From positions 1 through 49,923 of the forward strand of contig JAQXGK010000006.1 of NCBI GenBank assembly GCA_029006345.1: DNA of 49,923 bases. Reading direction: 5' to 3'. Under the pieces are notes generated by a model. That model had not been told where the DNA came from, made no database searches, and saw only the letters and a list, made by a program, of their open reading frames with translations. This document shows positions 7,274 through 15,915 of this stretch, piece after piece. This stretch comes from Bacillota bacterium. Lineage in GTDB: Bacteria > Bacillota > Clostridia > Oscillospirales > SIG627. Each line of letters begins with the position of its first letter. The stretch's first letter is position 1. Both the position numbers and the translations under genes were made by a program.

Positions 7274-8881
7274 TTACTCGGAAATTGCAATTAAGGTGCT
7301 GTCATAATTGACCTTGTAAGTATCGGAGAATTCTTTGTCATAATCGGCCATAGCAGCGTTTACCATGGTATTCGTGACCTCGGCCTTCCATGCGATTTCG
7401 CCGTCGCCGACAAAATACATTACATGATAGCCGTAAGAGGATTCAACGATACCGGTGTCACCTGTGGATCTCGACTCGTCGTAAATCCAGTTCTCAAAGG
7501 GCTCTACCATAGTGCCGAGAGCTACATTCTCATACAGACCGCCTATAGCGGCAGAGCCTGAATCCTCGCTCTTTTCCTTTGCGAGAGCGGCAAAGCTGTC
7601 CTCGGTTTTGTCGCCCTTCTCCCACTCTGCAAGCGCTTCCTCAGCCGCTTTCTCGGCCTCCTCGGCGCTTGAGTAACTGGAAGTTTTGAAGAGCATATGA
7701 CGCACATCCTTAGTCACATATTCGTGACGGTATGCGGTCCTGAGCATAAATACCGCTGTATAGCTGCCCTCGCCGTCATCAATTACGGTAGTATCGCCGA
7801 CGGCACGCGCCTCGTCAAAGCACCACTCGGCGATATCGCCGGTTTCCTTCTTCGAGTAATCGGTATGGACCTGTTCTTCCACAAGCTCGGCTATCTCGCC
7901 CTCTGTCTTGGCTGTTTCGTCGTTTTCGTGAGCCTTTGTGATTATCTCGGTAAGAGCTGCTCTGAAGCTGTCCTCATCCTTATTCCCGGCGAGCTTTTCT
8001 GCCTCCTGCTTAGCCTTGTCGTATGCCTCCTGCGTAGCCTGATCAAGCGCAGAATCGGAGGTTTCGTCAGAAGCCGCCGTAGTAGTGGTGGTGGCGGAGT
8101 CCTCGTCAAGCTCTGCCTTGAAGGTGTAGCTTATATAGTCGCAGAAGGTATAATCCGATGCATTTTCGTTAAAGTAGCTCTCAATCTCCTCATCGCTGTA
8201 GTTGAGCGCGTCCTGAAGGCTTTCACTGTAACTGCTTGCAATAAACGCAAGTCTTAAAGCGTCGCGTATATCCTGCTCCTTGATGCCCTTGCCGAAATTA
8301 GCGGCAAGGTACTCATCGACAGTCGTGTTCTGCTCCTCAACAGTCTTATTAAGGGAAGAAACACTGTCGTCCACCTTTTCATTAACGGCAGCTTCGTCAA
8401 TGGCTCCTGCCGCATAAGCCGCCTCGGCGGTATACAGAACACCCTTAACCCTGCTGACCGCGCCGTCTAAAAAGTGCTGATACCATGTGACTCCGTCCGA
8501 GTAATTCTGTTCCTTGAACGACTTGTTGGTATCAAGTCCGTAATACTGCTGATATATCTGACCGTAGGTGCTCATTTCGGCATTAAGGGTGTTCATAAAG
8601 AAATATGTGAACATCGCATTATTTACCGAAAAATGGTCGCTTGAGAGAGCCGTGACCTCGCGAAGCGAGTCGCCGCCGGATGCCCTGAGCTCATCTCTGT
8701 AGCTTTTGAAAATCAAAACGCCTGCCACTGCCACTATCGCAACTGCGAGAACAATGGCAATAACTTTATTTCTCGTCTTTCTCTTTTCGCGTATCTGCCA
8801 CTCCTTGAGCGGCTTTTTCTTAGTCTCTGTCTCTGCAGCGACTGTATTGTTGATCGCCTTGTTTCTTTGCCCTTTTCCCAT
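7274..8881 (-). CDS. Membrane-anchored PpiC/PrsA-type foldase, paralogue of the next gene
   Basis: This 535-residue protein has a charged N-terminus, one hydrophobic segment (VIAIVLAVAIVAVAGVLIF, near residues 40-58) and a large outer region. Unlike its neighbour it lacks a lipobox, so it is held by an N-terminal signal anchor. The parvulin domain contains VRHMLFKTSSYSSAEEAE and GGLYENVALGTMVEPFENWIYDE. The start at 8881 is preferred over the ORF start at 8908 because AAAGGA lies 8-9 bases upstream. Two acidic, Thr/Ser-rich low-complexity insertions (for example ATTTTTAASDETS) lie in the chaperone part. The tandem paralogues with different anchors suggest duplication followed by specialisation. 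Confidence 0.85.
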   Translation of the reverse strand: MGKGQRNKAINNTVAAETETKKKPLKEWQIREKRKTRNKVIAIVLAVAIVAVAGVLIFKSYRDELRASGGDSLREVTALSSDHFSVNNAMFTYFFMNTLNAEMSTYGQIYQQYYGLDTNKSFKEQNYSDGVTWYQHFLDGAVSRVKGVLYTAEAAYAAGAIDEAAVNEKVDDSVSSLNKTVEEQNTTVDEYLAANFGKGIKEQDIRDALRLAFIASSYSESLQDALNYSDEEIESYFNENASDYTFCDYISYTFKAELDEDSATTTTTAASDETSDSALDQATQEAYDKAKQEAEKLAGNKDEDSFRAALTEIITKAHENDETAKTEGEIAELVEEQVHTDYSKKETGDIAEWCFDEARAVGDTTVIDDGEGSYTAVFMLRTAYRHEYVTKDVRHMLFKTSSYSSAEEAEKAAEEALAEWEKGDKTEDSFAALAKEKSEDSGSAAIGGLYENVALGTMVEPFENWIYDESRSTGDTGIVESSYGYHVMYFVGDGEIAWKAEVTNTMVNAAMADYDKEFSDTYKVNYDSTLIAISE

Positions 8882-8971
8882 ATTATTAATCCTTTCCGAT
8901 TTATTCATGTAAAGTAAGGAATCAAAAAAGGTAAGCCTACGATCCGCGGCGAAGCGGTATCGGTATCAGTA

Positions 8972-9000
8972 ATTTTAACCTATTTGCACTAAAAATTCAA
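8972..9000 (-). promoter_or_regulatory. Sigma-A promoter for the foldase pair
   Basis: On the minus strand TTGAAT and TAAAAT are separated by 17 bases, about 85 bases before the foldase start codon at 8881. Confidence 0.6.
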
Positions 9001-9033
9001 TATATTTTCGAAACATTTACGGCAATAATATCG

Positions 9034-10641
9034 CTACGCGCGGTTTTTGCGGCGTTTTACGGCAATAACGGCAACCGCAAGTGCGATGACCGCAATGCAG
9101 ACAGCGACGACTGTCACGCCGATACTGCGCGAACGGCTGTAATCGTTTTGACGCCATATACGCTCAAAATTCCCGTTTTCAAAAAAGTCCGCGGTCAGCT
9201 GTGTGTTTGCAATATATTCCGAAATTGCGTCAAAATCGGTATGCGGGGACAGCCGCTTTTCGCAATCCGAAAGGTTTGTGTTTTCTGTCGCGACAAGCGT
9301 ATATTCCGTCTCGTCATCACTGCGGTCCAGCTTGACGCCGCCGTCGGCAACAACCGACTTTATGCGCTCGTTTTGCGGCGCCTCCGGGTCATATACAAAA
9401 CCGAATCCTGCGGCCTGAAGGAATTTGCCCTCCGGGTCGGTATATCCCTCCCCATCCTCTTTGACGCCGCTGACGGCGTTTTCAAGTATCTCATACAGCT
9501 TTTTCGGGGTGACCGTAACGGTCACAAGCCGCTCAAAGGACGGGACGGCGTCTGTCAGATTCCGGTAAGTTATAAGCACGGTATCGAGGCCGCTTACAAT
9601 TCGGCCGGCATTAAAAAGAGCAAAATCCGTATTGCAGTAGCTTCTGAGCGACTCGGCGGCAAGCCAGCCGAGGTTATTGTTTGTCAGCATATCGCCGAGC
9701 GGCAGGTTTACGCCGGAGGGCTTATTTTCCGCAAGCTTAGACGACAATATCTCGCCGTATTCGCCGGCGCAATTGAGACGCGACGCCTCGAAATCGGTTT
9801 TTTTCTGTTCCGCCGCTTCGCTGAAAGTCATTTTCTCCAGCTCGCGCCCGGTGAGCACCCGAGCGGCTGCGGAATATACCGCGCCGTCCTTGATATTGAG
9901 CGATATGAGTTCCACTCCCTCGCGCGCGTCCGGCACCGGCAAAACCCTCGTGCCGCTTACCGTCAGTTCCTGGCTGATATCGGTAATAACCGCGATATCA
10001 ACACCCGTCACCTGACTGAAAATGGCCTCAGGATCGGTCGAGCCGAGACTGCCGGCGGCGATGATAACATCCGCTCCCGCAGCCCTTAATCCGGCGCTGA
10101 CCTCCTCCGTCGCCTCGATAAGCTCACGCGCACCGAAGCGGTCGGATGTTTCGCCGTCGAGCCCGGTAAGCCCGATAATACCCACCGTGACAGAGCCGAC
10201 CTCTTTCAGTATGCCGTCGTCTACGCCGTCTATCGAGGTAAGACCTGCCGAAATCAGACTCACATCATTCTCCCCGGCAAGCCGCGAAATGCCGTCCTCT
10301 CCGAAGCAAAGGTCGCCCGAGCCGACCACGGCACAGTCAAAGCCTGCCTGAGCCATGAGCTCGGCGGCAAACACGCCGCCGCTCAGCACGGAAAACGGCG
10401 AACCGTACAGAGAATTGCCGCAGTCGATAACAAGCGCCGCGGAGGAATCCGCCTTGAGCGCCGCAAGATATGCGGCATCCACAGGCGCCGAAGCGCCGTC
10501 CGTATCCGAAGGGTCAAAATCTCCGCGATATTCGGATGTGCAAATAATATCAATTCGTGTTCCGGTATCTTCGGCGCTCGCCGAAACGGCTGCCGAAGCA
10601 AGAATTATGCAAATCAAAACGGCAACAAATCTTTTCATCAT
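9034..10641 (-). CDS. UshA/5'-nucleotidase-like surface protein with degenerate active site
   Basis: This 535-residue protein has a signal peptide (residues 1-23), a calcineurin-like N-domain, a 5'-nucleotidase C-terminal domain (about 325-470, with ITYRNLTDAVPSFERLVTVTVTPKKLYEILE and FLQAAGFGFVYDP), and one C-terminal membrane helix followed by KRRKNRA. The overall layout matches surface-anchored UshA-family enzymes. However, the metal-binding motifs are gone: the usual TNDxHG reads TSEYRG, the second GD reads GN (VIDCGNSLYG), and the GNHEFD site reads GSGDLCFGED. It is therefore probably not a phosphoesterase and may bind a ligand or serve as structure. It starts 27 bases beyond the LtaS-like gene, so the two are co-transcribed. 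Confidence 0.75.
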   Translation of the reverse strand: MMKRFVAVLICIILASAAVSASAEDTGTRIDIICTSEYRGDFDPSDTDGASAPVDAAYLAALKADSSAALVIDCGNSLYGSPFSVLSGGVFAAELMAQAGFDCAVVGSGDLCFGEDGISRLAGENDVSLISAGLTSIDGVDDGILKEVGSVTVGIIGLTGLDGETSDRFGARELIEATEEVSAGLRAAGADVIIAAGSLGSTDPEAIFSQVTGVDIAVITDISQELTVSGTRVLPVPDAREGVELISLNIKDGAVYSAAARVLTGRELEKMTFSEAAEQKKTDFEASRLNCAGEYGEILSSKLAENKPSGVNLPLGDMLTNNNLGWLAAESLRSYCNTDFALFNAGRIVSGLDTVLITYRNLTDAVPSFERLVTVTVTPKKLYEILENAVSGVKEDGEGYTDPEGKFLQAAGFGFVYDPEAPQNERIKSVVADGGVKLDRSDDETEYTLVATENTNLSDCEKRLSPHTDFDAISEYIANTQLTADFFENGNFERIWRQNDYSRSRSIGVTVVAVCIAVIALAVAVIAVKRRKNRA

Positions 10642-10667
10642 CAGCCCTCCGAAACGATTTACTTTTT

Positions 10668-13085
10668 CTAATCTGCTGCGGCCGCCGGCGCGGCGGCGGT
10701 CGTAGCCGCGGTCGTCGCCGTAGTAGCGGGGGCATCGGTTTTTTCTGTAGTAGTTGTGGTGAAATATGAGGTCTTGGCCGCCTCGCGCTCGCTTTGCTCG
10801 CGCTCATATTCGGCTATCTCCTCGGCGCTCGGCCACTGATCCTGAGGCAGCATTTCCCACGGCTTCTTTTCAACCGGGTACTTACCCTCCGCCTCGGCAA
10901 TCGGGTCGCGCGTCAGTTTATCGTACTTGAATTCCTCGGTCTCGGACATAATCTTTCCGCTCTTGGTTACCTGGCAGACCTTGACCCTGGTTCCGGGACT
11001 AATATCGGAATTGTGCACGACAAGCGTATTTTCGTCAATGTGATCCGTCGAAACGCGGTCGTCGTCGATATACACCATGCTGCGCTCGGTAAAGTTTTGA
11101 CCCTTAAGCACGATTTCATTCGTCTGCACGGCATAATTCACATCATCAAGTGTAATCTTATCGATGCCGTACTGTATATCGGTAGCCACATAACGGTTTT
11201 CATTATTGTATATTGTCTTGGGACCGTACAGCATGTCGTACTCTATCATCTCCAGGGCAGCCTGATACTTTTCGTTGTCACTGTAGCTCTGATGAAGCTT
11301 AGTCAGCACGCCGTTGTTTATCGAGAATTTGCCGAGGACATACGATGTGAGCTGATATGCATTTATATCATCGTGTACGATTTCCATATCGAAATTCGAC
11401 CAGATGACATAATCGGTCTGAAACTTATTTCCGCTCGAAAGCTTCTCATTTTCAATGTCAAGACTCGGAAAATGGTCTCCGTACAGCACCAAAACGGTCG
11501 GCTCGTCCCGGTTTTCAAGCTCGATGACAAGGTCGGAGATGAATTCATCCATTTCACGAAGCTGGTTTATATAGTATTCAAAGCCGGCCTTTTCCTCGTC
11601 GGTGCCGTCAAAGCCCCGGTCTATGGTGACGGTCTGAGTATCGTCTATCTGCTCGGACGGGTACTTGCCGTGCCCCTGAACAGAGACGGTAAATACAAAA
11701 TCCTCGCCCTCGGTGGAATCGAGACACTTGACAACCTCGTTGGGCAGAACGCTGTCCTTCATCCAATTGAGAGGATTGCGAACGACGTCCTTGATATATT
11801 CCGCAGAGGTAAAGCTGTCAAAGCCCAAATTCGCATAAACCAGATGGCGGCTGTAAAAGTCGCCGGAGTGGTTATGAACCGCGTGGGTTCCGTAACCGAG
11901 CTCCTTCAAGTCATATGCGACGCTCTCGCAGGTGCTTTTTTGCAAAATGGTCTTGAAGGGATACTCTCCCGTTCCGAAATACTTAATATTCATCCCGGTC
12001 AGCACCTCAAACTCCGTGTTTGCGGTTCCGGCGCCGATGGACGGGACGGTGAGATAACCCGAGGAATACTTCTCCTTCAGATAAGTAAAGGTCGGGATGG
12101 GATTTTCATTATACTTATAATCCTTCATTCGGTTGACATCGAAGAAGCTCTCAAGCTGAACTATGACGATGTTCGGCTTCTCTGCGGGCGTATTATCGCT
12201 GTCTGCCTCGATATCGTCAAGAATCTGATTGACTGCCTCAGCCGAATAATCCTGCGGCTTATCGACCCCGGAGTCGAAAATTCCGCGGTAGAAGCAATAC
12301 ACGAAGCCGTATTCCATATATGCGTCGGTGATATTCGGGAAAACGGTCTCAAGCACATTGAGCTTTATGAGCGCCGCGCTCGAACCGAAAAACAGTCCGA
12401 TACACGCCAGAACGATAAGTCCGCTCTTAATGTAATTTACCTTCTTCTTCTTTGACTTGACGCTGACAAAAACCATGGCCGCAACCGCAAGCACTATCGC
12501 AAGACCGATAAGCGCTATCTGGAATTTGGTCAGGTAGAGATTCATGAGCTGAATTCCTGAATCGAGAATCTTTATATCGGTGGCGGTCAAGGGCGTGACA
12601 CGGGTGGAAAGCACCGCGCCGTTGGCTATTCCGAAGCCCCCCCACACGATAGACATAAGCGTAATCCAGATGGTTTTCTGCTTGAACAGCAGAGAAACAG
12701 AATATGTCATCAGGATGACTATGGCGTTATAGCTGAATATGACGGGGTGCGTGACCAGATACGTCAGCGCGGCCAAAATCGAATGCCGCTGGCAAGTCTC
12801 GATGAAGAGATTCATGACAAACGACAAAACTATTATACCGAAAAGCGGATGATCGCCGAAAAAACGTCCGCACCGCTTCAGAAAGTCGACTACGGCTCTG
12901 ACAGGCTTCGGCAGGTTGAGCGGTTTTCTTTTTCTGCGGCGGAAAAGCCGCCTTCTTTTACCGCCGGGGATATTATTTTCGGCTGCCTCGAGACCCTCGG
13001 GCGACACAAACTCCTCGCTCTGAGCATCCTCGCTCACGGGCTTGATGTCACGGGTCTCGTCTATTTTTTTCTGTTTATTCTTCAT
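10668..13085 (-). CDS. LtaS-family sulfatase-fold phosphoglycerol transferase with extra C-terminal domain
   Basis: This 805-residue membrane protein belongs to the lipoteichoic acid synthase/sulfatase family, which moves glycerol-phosphate onto surface polymers. A charged cytoplasmic start (1-65) is followed by about five membrane segments (75-260), then the outer catalytic domain: PNIVIVQLESFFD (metal-binding Glu), GAGTANTEFEVLTG (nucleophile Thr) and LVLYGDHFPSL (metal-binding Asp-His). The family usually ends near 600-650 residues. Here there is an IPT/TIG-like beta domain (about 655-730, VLKGQNFTERSMVYIDDDRV) and a final Thr/Ala-rich tail. The substrate cannot be fixed from sequence; poly-glycerol-phosphate or another phospho-substituent is possible. 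Confidence 0.85.
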   Translation of the reverse strand: MKNKQKKIDETRDIKPVSEDAQSEEFVSPEGLEAAENNIPGGKRRRLFRRRKRKPLNLPKPVRAVVDFLKRCGRFFGDHPLFGIIVLSFVMNLFIETCQRHSILAALTYLVTHPVIFSYNAIVILMTYSVSLLFKQKTIWITLMSIVWGGFGIANGAVLSTRVTPLTATDIKILDSGIQLMNLYLTKFQIALIGLAIVLAVAAMVFVSVKSKKKKVNYIKSGLIVLACIGLFFGSSAALIKLNVLETVFPNITDAYMEYGFVYCFYRGIFDSGVDKPQDYSAEAVNQILDDIEADSDNTPAEKPNIVIVQLESFFDVNRMKDYKYNENPIPTFTYLKEKYSSGYLTVPSIGAGTANTEFEVLTGMNIKYFGTGEYPFKTILQKSTCESVAYDLKELGYGTHAVHNHSGDFYSRHLVYANLGFDSFTSAEYIKDVVRNPLNWMKDSVLPNEVVKCLDSTEGEDFVFTVSVQGHGKYPSEQIDDTQTVTIDRGFDGTDEEKAGFEYYINQLREMDEFISDLVIELENRDEPTVLVLYGDHFPSLDIENEKLSSGNKFQTDYVIWSNFDMEIVHDDINAYQLTSYVLGKFSINNGVLTKLHQSYSDNEKYQAALEMIEYDMLYGPKTIYNNENRYVATDIQYGIDKITLDDVNYAVQTNEIVLKGQNFTERSMVYIDDDRVSTDHIDENTLVVHNSDISPGTRVKVCQVTKSGKIMSETEEFKYDKLTRDPIAEAEGKYPVEKKPWEMLPQDQWPSAEEIAEYEREQSEREAAKTSYFTTTTTEKTDAPATTATTAATTAAAPAAAAD

Positions 13086-13144
13086 ATATAATAACCGTCC
13101 TTTTTTGCGTATAGGCGCTAAAAATATCGGTAATAAACATTTAT

Positions 13145-13173
13145 ATTATACTTCAACGCGGCCGAGTATTCAA
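13145..13173 (-). promoter_or_regulatory. Sigma-A promoter for the LtaS-like/UshA-like pair
   Basis: On the minus strand TTGAAT and TATAAT are separated by 17 bases. It lies about 60 bases before the LtaS-like start codon and just beyond the end of rsmG. Confidence 0.75.
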
Positions 13174-13202
13174 CCTGCGTCACAAAAAGTTTGCATTTGC
13201 CG

Positions 13203-13988
13203 TTACAGCGGCTTCTTGGTTATCGCCGCAAACGCCCGCGGATATTTTCCGCCGGTCGTGCTTACCTTGCGCACTGCAATTATGCTTCGTCCCGCGCCGC
13301 AAAAGTCGTGCAGACGCTCAAGCTCCTGCTCCGAAGCGGCACTTACCGAAGATAATATCTCATCGCAATCGGGCGACTGCTTAATCACCCGCTCGACCTT
13401 GCCGCCGAGCGCAAAAACGGCACTGCGCGCTTCCTTAAGTTCCTCGTCCGCGCCTGCGCCCTTCATGGCAAGGAAATATCCGCCCTTTCTGACAAACGGC
13501 AGGCAAAGCTCGCAGAGGACATTAAGCCGGGCCACCGCACGCGAAACCGCAAAATCATATCGCTCGCGCATAGGCGAATCCTTCTTTGCAAGCTCCTCGG
13601 CGCGGCCGGCGACAAAATGCATTTCCGACAGTCCGAGAAGTCCTGCGGTCTGCTCGACAGAGCGCACCTTTTTTTCGGTGCTGTCGAGCATGGTGACGCT
13701 GTAGTCAGGCAGGGCTATCTTGAGCGGCAAGCCGGGGAAACCGCCGCCGCAGCCGATATCAATAATACTTTTTCCGCCTATATCCGAAATGACCGGGGCG
13801 AGCGTCAGCGAATCGGCAAAATGCTTGAGCGCAACGTCGCACATATCGGTAAGCGAGGTAATATTCATTACGCTGTTGACCTCAAGCACCCTATCATACA
13901 AAGCCGAAAACTGCTCCAGCTTTTCCGCGCTGAGCGGCACACCGGAAACAGGGGCAATAATATCCTTGCAAAACTGATTTAACGGCAT
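13203..13988 (-). CDS. rsmG: 16S rRNA (guanine(527)-N7)-methyltransferase RsmG
   Basis: RsmG (GidB) methylates G527 of 16S rRNA using SAM; loss gives low-level streptomycin resistance in other bacteria. The protein has a Rossmann methyltransferase fold with IIDIGCGGGFPGLPLKI as the SAM-binding loop, then DFAVSRAVARL and GGYFLAMKG, all family-typical. The start at 13988 is preferred: AAAGGA lies 9 bases before it, and the ORF-track extension to 14120 overlaps mnmG. This gives 261 residues; RsmG is usually near 210-240, the excess being a longer C-terminus (about 20 residues after the conserved core). It is the last gene of the rpmH operon, 13 bases after mnmG. Confidence 0.92.
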   Translation of the reverse strand: MPLNQFCKDIIAPVSGVPLSAEKLEQFSALYDRVLEVNSVMNITSLTDMCDVALKHFADSLTLAPVISDIGGKSIIDIGCGGGFPGLPLKIALPDYSVTMLDSTEKKVRSVEQTAGLLGLSEMHFVAGRAEELAKKDSPMRERYDFAVSRAVARLNVLCELCLPFVRKGGYFLAMKGAGADEELKEARSAVFALGGKVERVIKQSPDCDEILSSVSAASEQELERLHDFCGAGRSIIAVRKVSTTGGKYPRAFAAITKKPL

Positions 13989-14001
13989 AGTCAAAATTCC
14001 T

Positions 14002-15885
14002 TTACTGCATATTGAGATAAATAATAAGCACCGTGATATCCGCCGGGCTGACGCCGGATATGCGCGAAGCCTGACCGAGACTTTTCGGTCTGATTTTATC
14101 GAGCTTAATGCCCGCTTCAAGCCGCAGACCTTTTATCGACTTATAATCGATATCCTCCGGCAGCAGCTTGTTTTCGAGCTTGCTGAAGGCCCTGGCTTCG
14201 TTTTCCTCGCGCTTTATGTAGCCCTCGTACTTAATCTCTATACCGGCGCGTTCAAACACCTCGTCCGGCAAATCCGGACGGGTCGGATCGACGGGGGACA
14301 GCGCGGCGTAATTCAGCTCGGGGCGGCGGATAAGGTCGGCAAGTCTCACACCGGTGGTCACGCGCGCCGAGGAGTAGCTCTCAAGCAGAGCGTTGAGCTC
14401 GTCGGACGGCGGAAGAAACGTGGTATTTGCCCGCTTTATCTCTCCGTCTATCTCGGCAAACAGCTTGTGCTTGTTTTCATAGCGCTCGTCGTCGATAAGC
14501 CCTGCGCGGCGGCCGTATTCGATGAGACGGCGGTCGGCATTGTCCTGTCTCAGCAAAAGCCGGTATTCACAGCGGGAGGTCATGATACGGTAGGGTTCAT
14601 TGGTCCCCTTGGTAACAAGGTCGTCTATCAGGGTCCCGATATACGACGAAACGCGGGTAAGTATCATCTTCTCTCTGCCCTGAACTCTGAGCGCCGCATT
14701 TATTCCTGCGACAATGCCCTGTGCGGCGGCCTCTTCATAGCCCGAAGTGCCGTTGAACTGTCCTGCGCCGAAAAGCCCCGGCACGACCTTAAATTCAAGT
14801 CCTGCATCCAGCTGTGTCGGGTCGATACAATCGTACTCAATGGCATAGGCGGTTCGCATGACGCGCGCGTTTTCAAGCCCCTTTATCGAATGGAGCACCT
14901 GAATCTGAACATCCTCGGGCAAAGAGGAGCTCAGACCCTGGACATATACCTCCTTGGTATCTCTGCCCATCGGCTCGAGAAAGAGCTGGTGTCTCTTCTT
15001 GTCTGCAAAGCGCATTACCTTATCCTCAATAGACGGGCAATAGCGCGGGCCGGTACTCTTTATCCTGCCGGAATAAAGCGGCGACCGATCTATATTATTC
15101 CTGATGATTTCATGCGTACGCTCGTTTGTATAAACGATATAGCACGGAAGCATTTCGCGCTCGGCGAAGGCCTCGCGGTCGGTGTAATAGGAAAACGGGC
15201 GCGGGGGAACATCCCCCTTCTGAACCTCAAGCTCGGAATAATCTATACTGTCGGCATGAATGCGCGGCGGAGTTCCCGTTTTGAAGCGCATGAACTCAAT
15301 GCCGAGCTTTTTGAGACTGTCGGTGAGATAATCCGCCGGGTAAAGGTTGTCGGGTCCTGCACGGTACATGACGTCTCCGACAACGATATCGGCATTCAGA
15401 TATGTTCCCGAGCACACCACCGCCGACACTGCGTCGTACTGTGCGCCGAAGCGGGTGGTGACGGTAAGACCGCCCGACCCGTTTCGCTCGACCGAGACTA
15501 TTTCTGCCTGTATCAAACGAAGATTGGGCGTGTTTTCTATGACCGACTTCATATACGCCTGATAAGTCCTGCGGTCGGACTGCTCTCTGAGCGAATGGAC
15601 CGCCGGACCCTTGCCCATATTCAAAAGCCGGCTTTGCAGGCAGACGGTATCTGCCGCCCTGCCCATTTCGCCGCCAAGCGCATCTATCTCACAGACAAGA
15701 TGACCCTTGCCGGAGCCGCCGACCGACGGATTGCACGGCATATTTCCGACAGCGTCAAGACTCATAGTGAATAAAACGGTATCTACGCCCATGCGCGCCG
15801 AGGCAAGCGCCGCCTCAATGCCGGCGTGACCCGCTCCTATTACCGCCGTGCCGGTACTGCCGGCGTGAAAACTGACTGCTTCCAT
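14002..15885 (-). CDS. mnmG: tRNA uridine-5-carboxymethylaminomethyl modification enzyme MnmG (GidA)
   Basis: MnmG is the FAD/NADH-dependent partner of MnmE, together forming the cmnm5 group at wobble U34 of several tRNAs. The 627 residues match the family length. The FAD loop [20 protein letters not shown] is at the N-terminus, followed by [17 protein letters not shown] and [15 protein letters not shown]; the C-terminal helical domain includes [15 protein letters not shown]. It lies between mnmE and rsmG in the usual order. The mnmE stop is 30 bases upstream. Confidence 0.96.
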   Translation of the reverse strand: MEAVSFHAGSTGTAVIGAGHAGIEAALASARMGVDTVLFTMSLDAVGNMPCNPSVGGSGKGHLVCEIDALGGEMGRAADTVCLQSRLLNMGKGPAVHSLREQSDRRTYQAYMKSVIENTPNLRLIQAEIVSVERNGSGGLTVTTRFGAQYDAVSAVVCSGTYLNADIVVGDVMYRAGPDNLYPADYLTDSLKKLGIEFMRFKTGTPPRIHADSIDYSELEVQKGDVPPRPFSYYTDREAFAEREMLPCYIVYTNERTHEIIRNNIDRSPLYSGRIKSTGPRYCPSIEDKVMRFADKKRHQLFLEPMGRDTKEVYVQGLSSSLPEDVQIQVLHSIKGLENARVMRTAYAIEYDCIDPTQLDAGLEFKVVPGLFGAGQFNGTSGYEEAAAQGIVAGINAALRVQGREKMILTRVSSYIGTLIDDLVTKGTNEPYRIMTSRCEYRLLLRQDNADRRLIEYGRRAGLIDDERYENKHKLFAEIDGEIKRANTTFLPPSDELNALLESYSSARVTTGVRLADLIRRPELNYAALSPVDPTRPDLPDEVFERAGIEIKYEGYIKREENEARAFSKLENKLLPEDIDYKSIKGLRLEAGIKLDKIRPKSLGQASRISGVSPADITVLIIYLNMQ

Positions 15886-15915
15886 TTATTTATACCTGTT
15901 CTCTGTTATTTAACC

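Noticed and set aside
9148-10089. 313-codon plus-strand ORF
   Set aside because: Opposite the UshA-like gene; low-complexity basic translation typical of a shadow frame.
10794-12455. 553-codon plus-strand ORF
   Set aside because: It lies entirely opposite the well-supported LtaS-like gene and is a shadow of its codon pattern.
14467-15774. 435-codon plus-strand ORF
   Set aside because: Shadow of mnmG; no ribosome site or recognised domain.
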